Position numbers and translations under genes: made by a program | Shown: piece after piece, positions 23,325-31,612 of the stretch | Layout: every line of letters starts with the position of its first letter | How positions within the stretch are numbered: the stretch's first letter is position 1 | The notes under the pieces: model-generated | What the model was told of the DNA's origin: nothing | The model's database searches: none | What the model saw: only the letters and a program-made list of their open reading frames with translations | Source of the DNA: Hydrogenophaga sp. A37 | Lineage (GTDB): Bacteria > Pseudomonadota > Gammaproteobacteria > Burkholderiales > Burkholderiaceae_C | Reading direction: 5' to 3' | DNA length: 40,215 bases | Assembly: GCF_002001205.1 (NCBI RefSeq) | Contig: NZ_MUNZ01000135.1 | Span: 1-40,215 of the forward strand

Positions 23325-24206
23325 TCAGGCAGGCTGGCGATGACCCAGGTCGGCGCAGAGTTGTTGCGCACAGCGTCGCAGCGCGGTGGCCGGTACCCCG
23401 CTCCAGTCGGTGTCCAGCGTGGCCACCGAGCCGAGCACGACCAGACCCATGGCGAGGCGCCCCTGAGCGTCGAACACCGGCGCACAAAAACCGCCCACGC
23501 CAGGCAGCAGGCTGTGCACCACGCGCCCCAGACCCTGGGCACGGGTCTCGTCGAGGATGGCCTGCACGTCCTGCTGCGTCTGCGGCACGTCGACCAGCGG
23601 CAATCCGCTGCGCGGCATTTTTTTCATGCGCGCCAGCTCCTCGCGGATCATTGGCGCGATGCGCTGCGCGTCGCGCCCTTCCTGCCCCATGAACGCGGCA
23701 AAGCAGCGCCCGGTGGCGGAAGTGAGCAAGGGCATCACGTCGCCCAGCCGCAGCGTGACCGGCACCGTCTGCGGCGCTTCGCTCCAGTGCACCATGGTCG
23801 GGCCCTGGTTGCCCCAGACGGCGATGGCCAGCGTGTGGCCGGTCTCGGCCAGCAGGCCGTCAATGCGCTCGCGCGCCAGCTTGACCGCGTCCAGTCGGCT
23901 CAGGCTGGCCAGGCCCAGGCGCAGTGCGGCGGGGCCGAGGTCGTAGCGCGTGCTCACCGGGTCTTGCATCACCAGGCCCATGCGCTGGAAACTCACGAGG
24001 TAGCGGTGCGCCTTGGCCGCGCTCATGCCGGCGGCGGCGGCCAGGTCGCGCAGCATCAGTGCACCGGGGGCCTGCGACAGGGCATTGAGCAACTCGAACC
24101 CGACCTCGACCGACTGGATGCCGGCGCGCAGGTGGTCGGTGTCGTTGGCCGATGTTTCTCGGCGGGCAGGAGACTTCGGCGTGGCGGTGGATTTCGCTGC
24201 GGGCAT
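23325..24206 (-). CDS. IclR family transcriptional regulator
   Basis: Regulator of 293 residues from the ATG at 24206. A GTG at 24272 would add 22 Pro/Thr-rich residues, and neither start has a clear Shine-Dalgarno, so the start is uncertain. The N-terminal winged helix includes AGIQSVEVGFELLNALSQ, MLRDLAAAAGMSAAKAHRYLVSF and LGPAALRLGLA; the effector domain shows TGRCFAAFM and GVGGFCAPVFDAQGRLAMGLVVLG. Divergent from a fumarylacetoacetate-hydrolase-family gene with a matched inverted repeat in the gap, so it most likely controls that gene in response to an aromatic or hydroxy-acid catabolite. Confidence 0.9.
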   Translation of the reverse strand: MPAAKSTATPKSPARRETSANDTDHLRAGIQSVEVGFELLNALSQAPGALMLRDLAAAAGMSAAKAHRYLVSFQRMGLVMQDPVSTRYDLGPAALRLGLASLSRLDAVKLARERIDGLLAETGHTLAIAVWGNQGPTMVHWSEAPQTVPVTLRLGDVMPLLTSATGRCFAAFMGQEGRDAQRIAPMIREELARMKKMPRSGLPLVDVPQTQQDVQAILDETRAQGLGRVVHSLLPGVGGFCAPVFDAQGRLAMGLVVLGSVATLDTDWSGVPATALRRCAQQLCADLGHRQPA

Positions 24207-24304
24207 GGGTGATGGGGCGGCTGTCGGTGCTTGGGGCGTGCTCAAACCCGGTGTTTCCGGGTGGGATTGCACGCTGGTCGGCGCGTTGATCTAGAATCCA
24301 GGTT

Positions 24305-24338
24305 TTACGTATAGGTTAATCAATTTCACTATTCGTAA
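24305..24338. promoter_or_regulatory. Probable IclR operator between iclR and the FAH gene
   Basis: TTACGTATAG (24305-24314) and CTATTCGTAA (24329-24338) are inverted repeats agreeing at nine of ten positions, with a 14-bp A+T-rich spacer. The arrangement lies 35 bp before the FAH ATG and about 100 bp before the preferred iclR start, in the only A+T-rich patch of the divergent gap, so it probably overlaps the promoters. Confidence 0.65.
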
Positions 24339-24373
24339 TTCCAACCAACCCCATGAGGCAGCAGGAGACTTGA

Positions 24374-25381
24374 ATGAAACTCGCCACTTACAAAGACGGA
24401 TCGCGCGACGGGCAACTGGTGGTGGTCTCGCGCGACCTCTCGACCGCCCATTATGCGACGGGCATCGCCACCAAGATGCAGCAGGTGCTGGACGACTGGA
24501 ACTTCCTCAGCCCCCAGCTGCACGACCTGTATGTGACGCTCAATCAGGGCAAGGCGCGCCACGCGTTTCCCTTTGATCCGGCCATGTGCATGGCGCCGCT
24601 GCCGCGTGCCTACCAGTGGGCCGACGGCTCGGCCTACCTGAACCACGTCGAGCTGGTGCGCGCCGCCCGAAACAGCGAGGTGCCCGCCACCTTCTACAGC
24701 GACCCACTGATGTACCAGGGCGGCAGCGACGACTTCATCGGCCCGCGCGACGACGTGGTGGTGCCGAGTGAAGACTTCGGCATCGATTTCGAGGCCGAGA
24801 TCGCCGTGGTCACGGGCGACGTGGCCATGGGCTGCACGCCCGAGCAGGCGCTCGACGGCATCCGCCTGGTGATGCTGGTCAACGACGTGTCGCTGCGCAA
24901 CCTGATCCCCAACGAACTGGCCAAGGGCTTCGGCTTCTTCCAGAGCAAGCCCGCCAGCGCCTTCAGCCCGGTCGCGGTCACGCCCGACGAGCTGGGCGAT
25001 GCCTGGCAGGGCGGTCGTCTGCACCTCACGCTGCAGTCCACCTGGAACGGCCGCAAGGTCGGCATGTGCGACGCCGGCCCCGAAATGACCTTCCATTTCG
25101 GCCAGCTCATCGCCCACATCGGCAAGACCCGCAACGTGCGCGCCGGCTCCATCGTGGGCAGCGGCACGGTGAGCAACAAGGGCATCGAGGTGGACGGCAA
25201 GAAAGACTGGCCCAAGGGCTACAGCTGCATCGCCGAGAAGCGCTGCATCGAGACCATCCTCGACGGAAAGCCCAGCACCGAGTTCATGAAGTTCGGCGAC
25301 ACCATCCGCATCGAGATGAAGGGCAAAGACGGCCAGAGCATCTTCGGCGCCATCGATCAGAAGATCGCGCCGCTGGACTGA
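24374..25381 (+). CDS. Fumarylacetoacetate hydrolase (FAH) family protein
   Basis: 335-residue metal-dependent C-C hydrolase/decarboxylase-fold enzyme. It has the MKLATYKDGSRDGQLVVVSRDL start, an N-terminal cap, FYSDPLMYQGGSDDFIGPRDDVV, then the metal ligands of the FAH core in DFGIDFEAEIAVVTGDV, VNDVSLRNLI and the substrate-loop FFQSKPASAFSPV; RAGSIVGSGTVSN is the conserved C-terminal loop. True fumarylacetoacetases are longer (about 420), so this is the short FAH branch acting on an unknown beta-diketo acid or related compound, perhaps from aromatic breakdown. AGGAGA lies 5 bp before the ATG. Regulated by the divergent IclR protein, by inference. Confidence 0.9.
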   Translation: MKLATYKDGSRDGQLVVVSRDLSTAHYATGIATKMQQVLDDWNFLSPQLHDLYVTLNQGKARHAFPFDPAMCMAPLPRAYQWADGSAYLNHVELVRAARNSEVPATFYSDPLMYQGGSDDFIGPRDDVVVPSEDFGIDFEAEIAVVTGDVAMGCTPEQALDGIRLVMLVNDVSLRNLIPNELAKGFGFFQSKPASAFSPVAVTPDELGDAWQGGRLHLTLQSTWNGRKVGMCDAGPEMTFHFGQLIAHIGKTRNVRAGSIVGSGTVSNKGIEVDGKKDWPKGYSCIAEKRCIETILDGKPSTEFMKFGDTIRIEMKGKDGQSIFGAIDQKIAPLD

Positions 25382-25404
25382 CCCCGCGGGCAGACACCGT
25401 TGTC

Positions 25405-25424
25405 CAGGGCCCTTCGGGGCCCTG
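25405..25424. terminator. TTCG-loop hairpin between convergent genes
   Basis: CAGGGCCC-TTCG-GGGCCCTG, a perfect 8-bp stem with a stable TTCG tetraloop, 24 bp past the FAH stop and 26 bp before the VOC stop. Flanking GACAC/GTGTC could extend pairing. No T-run on either side, so strength as a terminator is uncertain, but its placement between converging genes fits a bidirectional one. Confidence 0.6.
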
Positions 25425-25449
25425 TGTCATTGGGGCGTCGCTTGCCGGT

Positions 25450-25890
25450 TCAGGTGGCGAAGATCGCGTCGGTGCTGGCGAAACCCTTGACCTCGATCGG
25501 GTTGCCGAAGGGGTCGCAGAAAAACATCGTCCACTGTTCGCCGGGCTGGCCTTCGAAGCGGCATTGCGGCGGCAGCACGAAGTCCATGCCCGCCGCCTGC
25601 AGCCGCGCGGCCAGCGCCTGCCAATCGGGCAGCCGCATCACCAGGCCGAAGTGCGGCATCGGCACCAGGTGCTCGCCCACCCGGCCGGTGCGTGTGGTCT
25701 TGAAGGGTTCCCCCAGGTGCAGCGAGATCTGGTGGCTGAAGAAATCAAAGTCCACCCAGGTGTCGGTGCTGCGGCCCTCCGTGCAACCCAGCACACCGCC
25801 GTAGAAGCGCCGCGCCGCGTCGAGATCGGTGACGTGGAACGCGAAGTGAAACAGGCCGCGCGCGGGCAGGGTGCTGGGCTGGATGGGCAT
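25450..25890 (-). CDS. VOC (glyoxalase/bleomycin-resistance) family protein
   Basis: 146-residue metal-binding VOC-fold protein with two beta-alpha-beta-beta-beta repeats: LFHFAFHVTDLDAARRFYGGVLGC at the start and MPHFGLVMRLPDWQALAARL in the second half, ending WTMFFCDPFGNPIEVKGF. His in FHVTD, His in PHFG and Glu in PIEVKG are candidate metal ligands. The ATG at 25890 is preferred over an upstream in-frame start at 25914, which would overlap a terminator hairpin. The substrate cannot be assigned; it may act with the neighbouring FAH-family enzyme, but the genes converge and are not an operon. Confidence 0.88.
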   Translation of the reverse strand: MPIQPSTLPARGLFHFAFHVTDLDAARRFYGGVLGCTEGRSTDTWVDFDFFSHQISLHLGEPFKTTRTGRVGEHLVPMPHFGLVMRLPDWQALAARLQAAGMDFVLPPQCRFEGQPGEQWTMFFCDPFGNPIEVKGFASTDAIFAT

Positions 25891-25903
25891 CGCCGCAGAA
25901 TAA

Positions 25904-25933
25904 CAAAAGCCCACCGGCGCGTGCCGGTGGGCT
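25904..25933 (-). terminator. Rho-independent terminator (minus strand) upstream of the VOC gene
   Basis: Minus-strand reading: AGCCCACCGGC-ACGC-GCCGGTGGGCT followed by TTTGTTATT. Arms are 25923-25933 and 25908-25918. It would end transcription coming from the minus-strand BaeRF/DksA-like operon 150 bp away and so insulate the VOC gene, whose ATG is at 25890. Confidence 0.75.
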
Positions 25934-25980
25934 CTTCATGGGGCTCTCAAGGCGCCGGAGCAACCCGCCGCGCGCCCCAG

Positions 25981-26057
25981 GGCACCGCCGGGCCGGCTTT
26001 GCCGGACGGCCAGTGCCCGCCCCCTGGGGGGTGACGCGAAGCGGCGCAGGGGGGTCC
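25981..26057 (-). repeat. Post-stop palindromic repeat, copy 4 (after the BaeRF-like gene)
   Basis: Lies about 25 bp after the stop codon at 26083. Minus-strand order: C-run, GCGCCGCTTCGCG palindrome, CCCCCCAGGGGGC hairpin, CCGGCAAAGCCGG palindrome. As with copy 3, a separate T-tailed terminator follows downstream (25904-25933). Confidence 0.8.
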
Positions 26058-26082
26058 ATCGCTTCGCGGGGGGGCTTCGCTG

Positions 26083-26433
26083 TTACACCAACCTTTTGAA
26101 GTACTGGCGCGCCATCGCCACCACCTGAGCGTCGCTCGGGTGGTCGGTCGTCACCACATCAACCACCGCTTGGTCGATGGCGTGGGCGTTGTGCTTGCAG
26201 AAGTCGCGGAACTCGATCTTGGCGTTGGCTGGGCCGGTCAGCAGCACCTCGGTCACGCCGGTCAGCGTGTCGGCGATCTGTTTGAAGAAGTCCTTGTCGG
26301 CGCCGACATGGCCGTGTTTGGGCGTGTGGTGGCTGCGCGCCTTGATCCGCTGCGCCTCGACGTGTTCCTTGTCAAACATCAGCACATGGGCTTCGGTGTG
26401 GTCCATCCAGACGACGGCGTGGAAAGTGGTCAT
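26083..26433 (-). CDS. Mini BaeRF / host-attachment-like 'translational machinery' protein
   Basis: 116-residue soluble protein. It begins MTTFHAVVWMDHTEAHVLMF and contains HHTPKHGHVGADKDFFKQIADTL and EVLLTGPANAKIEFRDFCKHN, then VVTTDHPSDAQVVAMARQYFKR. The single-domain layout resembles the C-terminal (eRF1 domain 3-like) part of bacterial archaeo-eukaryotic release-factor relatives, and such proteins are usually annotated as translational machinery or host-attachment proteins in Burkholderiales. Any role in ribosome rescue or stress is inference. It follows the DksA-like gene by 36 bp on the minus strand and ends before a post-stop repeat and terminator, so the two form an operon. Confidence 0.75.
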   Translation of the reverse strand: MTTFHAVVWMDHTEAHVLMFDKEHVEAQRIKARSHHTPKHGHVGADKDFFKQIADTLTGVTEVLLTGPANAKIEFRDFCKHNAHAIDQAVVDVVTTDHPSDAQVVAMARQYFKRLV

Positions 26434-26469
26434 GCGGTGTTTTCCTTTGAAGGGGTTTTGAGAAAGAGG

Positions 26470-26856
26470 TCAGTAGCCGGCCGGACGCACCGCGCCGCTG
26501 GCCTGCTCGGCCTTGCCTTGGCAGCCCACACAGCGCAGGGCCGTGGGGTTGGCGTGCAGCCGCGCGTTGGCGATGGCGTCACCGCAGTCGACACACAGGC
26601 CGTAGCTGCCGTCGGCGACGCGCTGCAGCGCGGCGTCGATGGCGATCAGTTCGGCCGACTCGCGTTCTTCCATGGCGAAGGCCAGGTCGCGCTCGGCGTC
26701 GGCCTGTGCCCAGTCATCGCTCTCGTGCCTGCGGGCCTCGGCGGCCGCTTCGGCGCGACCGATCTGGCCGCCGCGCTGGGCGCGCAACTGGGCCAGCACG
26801 TCGGTGCGCATGCCGCGCAGCTGTTGGGCAAAGGTGTCTGAGAGTGGGGTGGTCAT
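26470..26856 (-). CDS. TraR/DksA family zinc-finger protein
   Basis: 128-residue protein of the DksA/TraR group, which bind the RNA polymerase secondary channel. The N-terminal half is a charged helical coil (residues about 8-80). The C-terminal finger uses Cys88, Cys91, Cys109 and Cys112 (CVDC ... CVGC). It is shorter than DksA (about 150) and lacks an evident DxxDxA coiled-coil tip, so it is more likely a specialised paralogue than the housekeeping DksA. The ATG at 26856 has AGGAG a few bases upstream; a longer in-frame reading to 26982 is unlikely because it would run through the FNR-like box. Leads the operon with the BaeRF-like gene. Confidence 0.9.
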   Translation of the reverse strand: MTTPLSDTFAQQLRGMRTDVLAQLRAQRGGQIGRAEAAAEARRHESDDWAQADAERDLAFAMEERESAELIAIDAALQRVADGSYGLCVDCGDAIANARLHANPTALRCVGCQGKAEQASGAVRPAGY

Positions 26857-26935
26857 GTGTGCTCCTCTTTGATCAGTCTGAACAGGTGGTTCTGGGACGG
26901 TGAACCCATGTTGCGCCCGCCGTCTGTGCGGTGCC

Positions 26936-26949
26936 TTGACCAGCGTCAA
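26936..26949. promoter_or_regulatory. FNR/Anr-like site upstream of the DksA-like operon
   Basis: TTGAC-CAGC-GTCAA is a perfect inverted repeat of the form TTGAY-N4-RTCAA, close to the FNR/Anr consensus TTGAT-N4-ATCAA. It is about 80 bp before the DksA-like start and 109 bp before the divergent enoyl-CoA hydratase-like start. Together with the hsp20 site it points to a low-oxygen regulon. Confidence 0.6.
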
Positions 26950-27057
26950 GCGGTTCCCCTGAAGTCCCGTGGCTAGGGGCAAATCCTCGGCGGGAACGGG
27001 GTGAATTCGACGCAGAATTGCCCCACCTTTCCGACCCCTTGCTCAGGAGTGCCATTC

Positions 27058-27897
<840 letters not shown>

Positions 27898-27951
27898 GCG
27901 CCCGATCCGACAGCGACCCTTCTTCCCCGATCACCCCCAGAGGAGACAGCC

Positions 27952-29046
27952 ATGAGCGACGCCAGCGGTTTCGGCAAATTCGTACCCGGTTTCGAGTTCC
28001 TGCAAAACCTCGCGGGGCAGGCCGCCGGGGGTATGGCCGAGGGCCTGGGCAAAAGCGTGCCGCAGATGCCCAACCTCGGCAACTGGGTGGCGCCCACCTT
28101 CAACGTCGAAGACCTTGAAAAGCGCATCGACGAGCTCAAGGCGGTGCAGTTCTGGCTCGACCAGAACGCCAAGGCGCTGGCCGCCACCATCCAGGCGCTG
28201 GAGGTGCAGAAGATGACACTCGCCACGCTCAAGACCATGAACTTCAGCCTGGGCGACGTGGCCAATTCGCTCAAGCTCAAGGCCACCGAGGCCATGGCCG
28301 GGTTCGCCGGGGTCACCCCAGCCCCGGCCGCCCCCAAGGGCTTCGCCGGCCTTGAGATTCCGCCCCGCACCTATGGCGCGCGAGCGCCCGAGCCGGAAGC
28401 CGAAGACGTCGAAGAAGACGCTGAAGACGTGGAGGACGAAGCCCCCGAAGAAGCCGCCGCGCCCGAGCCCGTGAAGAAGTCGCGCAAGGCAGCGGCGCAG
28501 GGCGAGTCGTCCGCGCTGGCCGGTGGGGTGATCGATCCCATGCAGTGGTGGGGCGCGCTGTCGCAGCAATTCCAGCAGATCGCGACCACGGCCATGAAAG
28601 ACGTGGCCAAACAGGGCGCGCTCGACGCGACGCGCAACGTGGCCAGCGGCCTGACCGAGCAGGCGGTGAAAACCGCGACCGGCATGGCCGGCAAGGCGGG
28701 CCGCAAAATCGGCGACACCGTCGCGCGCAATGTGGGCGCGGCGGCGGGCATGGGCCAGGCTGCCGTGCGCGCGGTCAGCGGCAAGAAGGCGCCGACCAAG
28801 GCCAAAGCCCCAGCACCGGCCCCCGCTCCAAAAGTCAAACCCAAACCCAAAGCCCAGCCCGCTGCCCAGAAAAAGCCGGTGCGCCGCCCGGCCGCCAGCC
28901 CGACGGCAGCGCAGCCCCTGTCCACCGGCGACTGGCCGATGCCCACCGCCTTTTTCCCCGGCTTCATGCCGGCGCAGAAGGTCGCCGCCGCCCCGGCCGC
29001 GCGCAAGGCCGCGGCAAAAAAGAAACCCGCCGCCCGCCGCCGCTGA
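27952..29046 (+). CDS. phaM: PhaM-family polyhydroxyalkanoate granule regulatory protein
   Basis: 364-residue granule-associated protein. In Ralstonia eutropha, PhaM activates PHA synthase and links granules to the nucleoid. N-terminal signature FGKFVPGFEFLQNLAGQAAG, then NWVAPTFNVEDLEKRIDELKAVQFWLDQN and a helical stretch LEVQKMTLATLKTMN are family-typical (about 1-100). An acidic segment (about 140-165) and a long Ala/Pro/Lys C terminus with PAKK-like repeats (PTKAKAPAPAPAPKVKPK in part, ending AAKKKPAARRR) fit histone-like DNA binding. It is about 100 residues longer than the R. eutropha protein, mostly in the acidic and Lys/Ala/Pro region. GAGGAGA lies before the ATG. The FIST gene follows after 25 bp. 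Confidence 0.9.
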   Translation: MSDASGFGKFVPGFEFLQNLAGQAAGGMAEGLGKSVPQMPNLGNWVAPTFNVEDLEKRIDELKAVQFWLDQNAKALAATIQALEVQKMTLATLKTMNFSLGDVANSLKLKATEAMAGFAGVTPAPAAPKGFAGLEIPPRTYGARAPEPEAEDVEEDAEDVEDEAPEEAAAPEPVKKSRKAAAQGESSALAGGVIDPMQWWGALSQQFQQIATTAMKDVAKQGALDATRNVASGLTEQAVKTATGMAGKAGRKIGDTVARNVGAAAGMGQAAVRAVSGKKAPTKAKAPAPAPAPKVKPKPKAQPAAQKKPVRRPAASPTAAQPLSTGDWPMPTAFFPGFMPAQKVAAAPAARKAAAKKKPAARRR

Positions 29047-29071
29047 GCGACCGGCCCTCGAAACCGCGCGC

Positions 29072-30364
29072 ATGAAGCTCTTTCCCTACGCCCACGCCAC
29101 CCACCCGCAATGGCGCATGGCCGCCGCGCTGGTGCTCGCGCAGTTGCGTGCGCAGATGGCGCTGCCGACCTACGCCCACGCGCCCGGGCTGGCCTTGCTC
29201 TACATCACCGACCACTACGCCGCGCAAGCCCAGGACATCCTTGCTCACCTCAGTGCCGAGCTGCCCGAAGTGACCGACTGGGCAGGCACCGTGGGGGTGG
29301 GCATTGCGGCCAACAACGTCGAGTACTTCGACGAGCCCGCGCTCGCCGTGATGCTCTGCGACCTCAGCCCCGACCAGTACCGCGTGTTCAGCGGTGTCGC
29401 GCCGCTGCCCGCGAGCGGCTCCGAGCCCGGCGGCTTTGTGGCCCACACCGCGCTGCTGCACGCCGACCCCGGCGCGAACGATCTGGCCGAACTCATTGCC
29501 GAAGTGGCCGAGCGCACCCAGTCAGGCCATGTGTTTGGCGGGCTGGTGGGCAGCCGCTCGGCCAGCGTGCAGTTTGCGGCCAGCAGCGCCGGCAACCTGA
29601 GCGGGCAGGGGGCGGCGGGTGGCGTGCTGTCGGGCGGGCTCAGTGGCGTGGCTTTCGGGCCCGATGTGGCGCTGGTGTCGCGCGTCACCCAGGGCGCGCA
29701 GCCCGTGGACCGCGAGCGCGAGATCACCGCCGTGGACGGTAACCTCGTGCTGGCACTCGACGGCGAGCCCGCGCTCGACGTGCTGCTGCGTGAGCTGGGG
29801 GTGTCGCTCGCGCAACCCCAGCAGGCCATGGAGCGCCTGCGCCGCACGCTCGTGGGCCTCACGCTGCCGCAGCACCGTCTGGCCGACGGCGAGGGCGCGC
29901 AGCGGCGCCATGTGCGCGGCCAGTTCGGCCCCGAGGTCATGGTGCGCCACATCATCGGCCTGGACCCGGCGCGCAAGGGTGTGGCGATTGCCGAGCACCC
30001 GCCGCTGGGCGCGCACCTCGCGTTCTGCGAGCGCCACGTCAAAGCCGCGCGCGCCGACCTGGTGCGCGTGTGCAGCGAGATCCGCGAAGAGCTGGAGCCT
30101 GAAACGCTGAGCCTGAGCGCCACCACCGGCGACGCGAGCGACACCGAGGCGCCCGCCGCGCGGCAGATCATGGGCGCGGTCTATGTGAGCTGTTCGGGCC
30201 GTGGCGGCCTGCATTTCGGCGCCCCCAGCGCCGAGCTGCAGATCGTGCGCCGCGCGCTCGGCGACGTGCCGCTGGTGGGCTTCTTTGCCGGCGGCGAAAT
30301 CGCCCACCAGCAGCTCTACGGTTACACCGGTGTGTTGACCGTGTTCACCACGCCGGCCGCCTAA
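29072..30364 (+). CDS. FIST-domain sensory protein (FIST_N plus FIST_C)
   Basis: 430-residue soluble protein made only of the FIST sensor module, thought to bind small ligands, perhaps amino acids. FIST_N covers about 30-210 (LALLYITDHYAAQAQDIL, WAGTVGVGIAANNVEYFDEPAL, HVFGGLVGSRS, GGLSGVAFGPDVALVSRVTQG) and FIST_C about 220-420 (EITAVDGNLVLALDGEPALDVL, ending GAVYVSCSGRGG, GDVPLVGFFAGGEIAH and YTGVLTVFTTP). The start at 29072 avoids overlap with PhaM; the frame is open upstream through phaM but has no family match there. No kinase or other output domain is attached. Likely co-transcribed with phaM. Confidence 0.9.
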   Translation: MKLFPYAHATHPQWRMAAALVLAQLRAQMALPTYAHAPGLALLYITDHYAAQAQDILAHLSAELPEVTDWAGTVGVGIAANNVEYFDEPALAVMLCDLSPDQYRVFSGVAPLPASGSEPGGFVAHTALLHADPGANDLAELIAEVAERTQSGHVFGGLVGSRSASVQFAASSAGNLSGQGAAGGVLSGGLSGVAFGPDVALVSRVTQGAQPVDREREITAVDGNLVLALDGEPALDVLLRELGVSLAQPQQAMERLRRTLVGLTLPQHRLADGEGAQRRHVRGQFGPEVMVRHIIGLDPARKGVAIAEHPPLGAHLAFCERHVKAARADLVRVCSEIREELEPETLSLSATTGDASDTEAPAARQIMGAVYVSCSGRGGLHFGAPSAELQIVRRALGDVPLVGFFAGGEIAHQQLYGYTGVLTVFTTPAA

Positions 30365-30385
30365 GGCAACGCCACGGGAACTTAT

Positions 30386-31612
30386 TCAGCGTCGCGCAGA
30401 GCGCCGCAGCAGGAACACGACGATCGCCAGGTTCAGCAGGTTGAAGCCGATGCCGTTGATGAAGGCGGCCTGGTAGGAGCCGGTCAGGTCGAAGATCACC
30501 CCCGACATCCAGCCACCCAGCGCCATGCCGAACAGCGTGGCCATCAGCACGGTGCCGGTGCGCGCGCCGGCCTGTGCGGGCGAGAAGTGCTCGCGCACGA
30601 TCAGCGCGTAGCTCGGCACGATGCCGCCCTGGAACAGGCCGAACAGGCCCGAGATCAGGTAAAGCGGCACCAGCCCGTCGAAGGGCAGAAACATCAGCAG
30701 CGCCACGCCCTGCAACACCGAGCCCAGCAGCAGGGTGCGCAGGCCGCCGATGCGGTCGGAGATCCAGCCCGAGATCAGCCGGCTCGCGATGCCCATGCCC
30801 AGCATCACCGACAGCATCTCCGCGCCGCGCGCGGCGCCAAACCCGAGGTCGGTGCAGTAGGCCACGATGTGCACCTGCGGCATCGACATCGCCACGCAGC
30901 ACGACACGCCGGCCACGCACAGCAGCGCCTGCAGCGTGCCGGGCGAGAGGCCGAGCGGGCGCTCGGTGTTCACCGCGCCGGCGGTTGGCGATGCCGCCGC
31001 GACCGGCCCGGGTGGCTCGGGCGGCCGGCGGCGCAAGACCAGCGCCAACGGCAGCATCACCAGCAGGCAGAAAACGCCAATGCCCATGTAGGTCTGGCGC
31101 CAGCCGTGGGATTCGACAAAGTGCTGGATCACCGGCGGCCACACCGCGCCGGCCAGGTAGTTGCCGCTCATGCAGATCGCCAGTGCGGTGCCGCGCCGTC
31201 GCGTGAACCAGCGCGAGGTGTCGGCCACCAGCGGTGCGAACGTGGCCGAGGTGCCGAGCAGGCCCATCAAGAGGCCTTGCGCCAGGCTGAACTGCCAGAG
31301 GCTGCCCGACGCGCCGGCTGCGATGAAGCCCAGGCCGAGCCCGACCGAGCCGCCGAGCACCGGCACCATCACGCCGTAGCGGTCGGCCAGCTTGCCCATC
31401 AGCACGCCGCCGAGGCCAAAGCCCACCATGGTCAGCGTGTAGGGCAGCGAGGCGTCGCCGCGCGCCACGTCAAAGTCGGCCTGGATGCGCGGCAACACCA
31501 CCGTCACCGAATACATGCCGGCGCCACCCAGCGTCATCAGCGCCAGCGACACCATCAACCGGCACCACGCGTAGGGTGATTCGGCGTTGGCGTCGGGCGG
31601 GCGCGGGTTCAT
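30386..31612 (-). CDS. Major facilitator superfamily transporter
   Basis: 408-residue inner-membrane transporter with about twelve hydrophobic helices. The loop 2-3 MFS motif appears as GGVLMGKLADRYGVMVPVLGG, and a second-half version as ISGWISDRIGGLRTLLLG. The RWFTRRRGTALAICMSG loop is typical of the oxalate/formate and monocarboxylate antiporter branch. Substrate unknown, perhaps an organic acid. Its ATG overlaps the proQ stop (ATGA at 31609-31612). No repeat or terminator is seen past its stop, where it converges on the FIST gene with a 21-bp gap. Confidence 0.9.
   Translation of the reverse strand: MNPRPPDANAESPYAWCRLMVSLALMTLGGAGMYSVTVVLPRIQADFDVARGDASLPYTLTMVGFGLGGVLMGKLADRYGVMVPVLGGSVGLGLGFIAAGASGSLWQFSLAQGLLMGLLGTSATFAPLVADTSRWFTRRRGTALAICMSGNYLAGAVWPPVIQHFVESHGWRQTYMGIGVFCLLVMLPLALVLRRRPPEPPGPVAAASPTAGAVNTERPLGLSPGTLQALLCVAGVSCCVAMSMPQVHIVAYCTDLGFGAARGAEMLSVMLGMGIASRLISGWISDRIGGLRTLLLGSVLQGVALLMFLPFDGLVPLYLISGLFGLFQGGIVPSYALIVREHFSPAQAGARTGTVLMATLFGMALGGWMSGVIFDLTGSYQAAFINGIGFNLLNLAIVVFLLRRSARR

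Noticed and set aside
28730..29071. N-terminal extension of the FIST protein through phaM
   Set aside because: It reads phaM in another frame and has no FIST features before the ATG at 29072.
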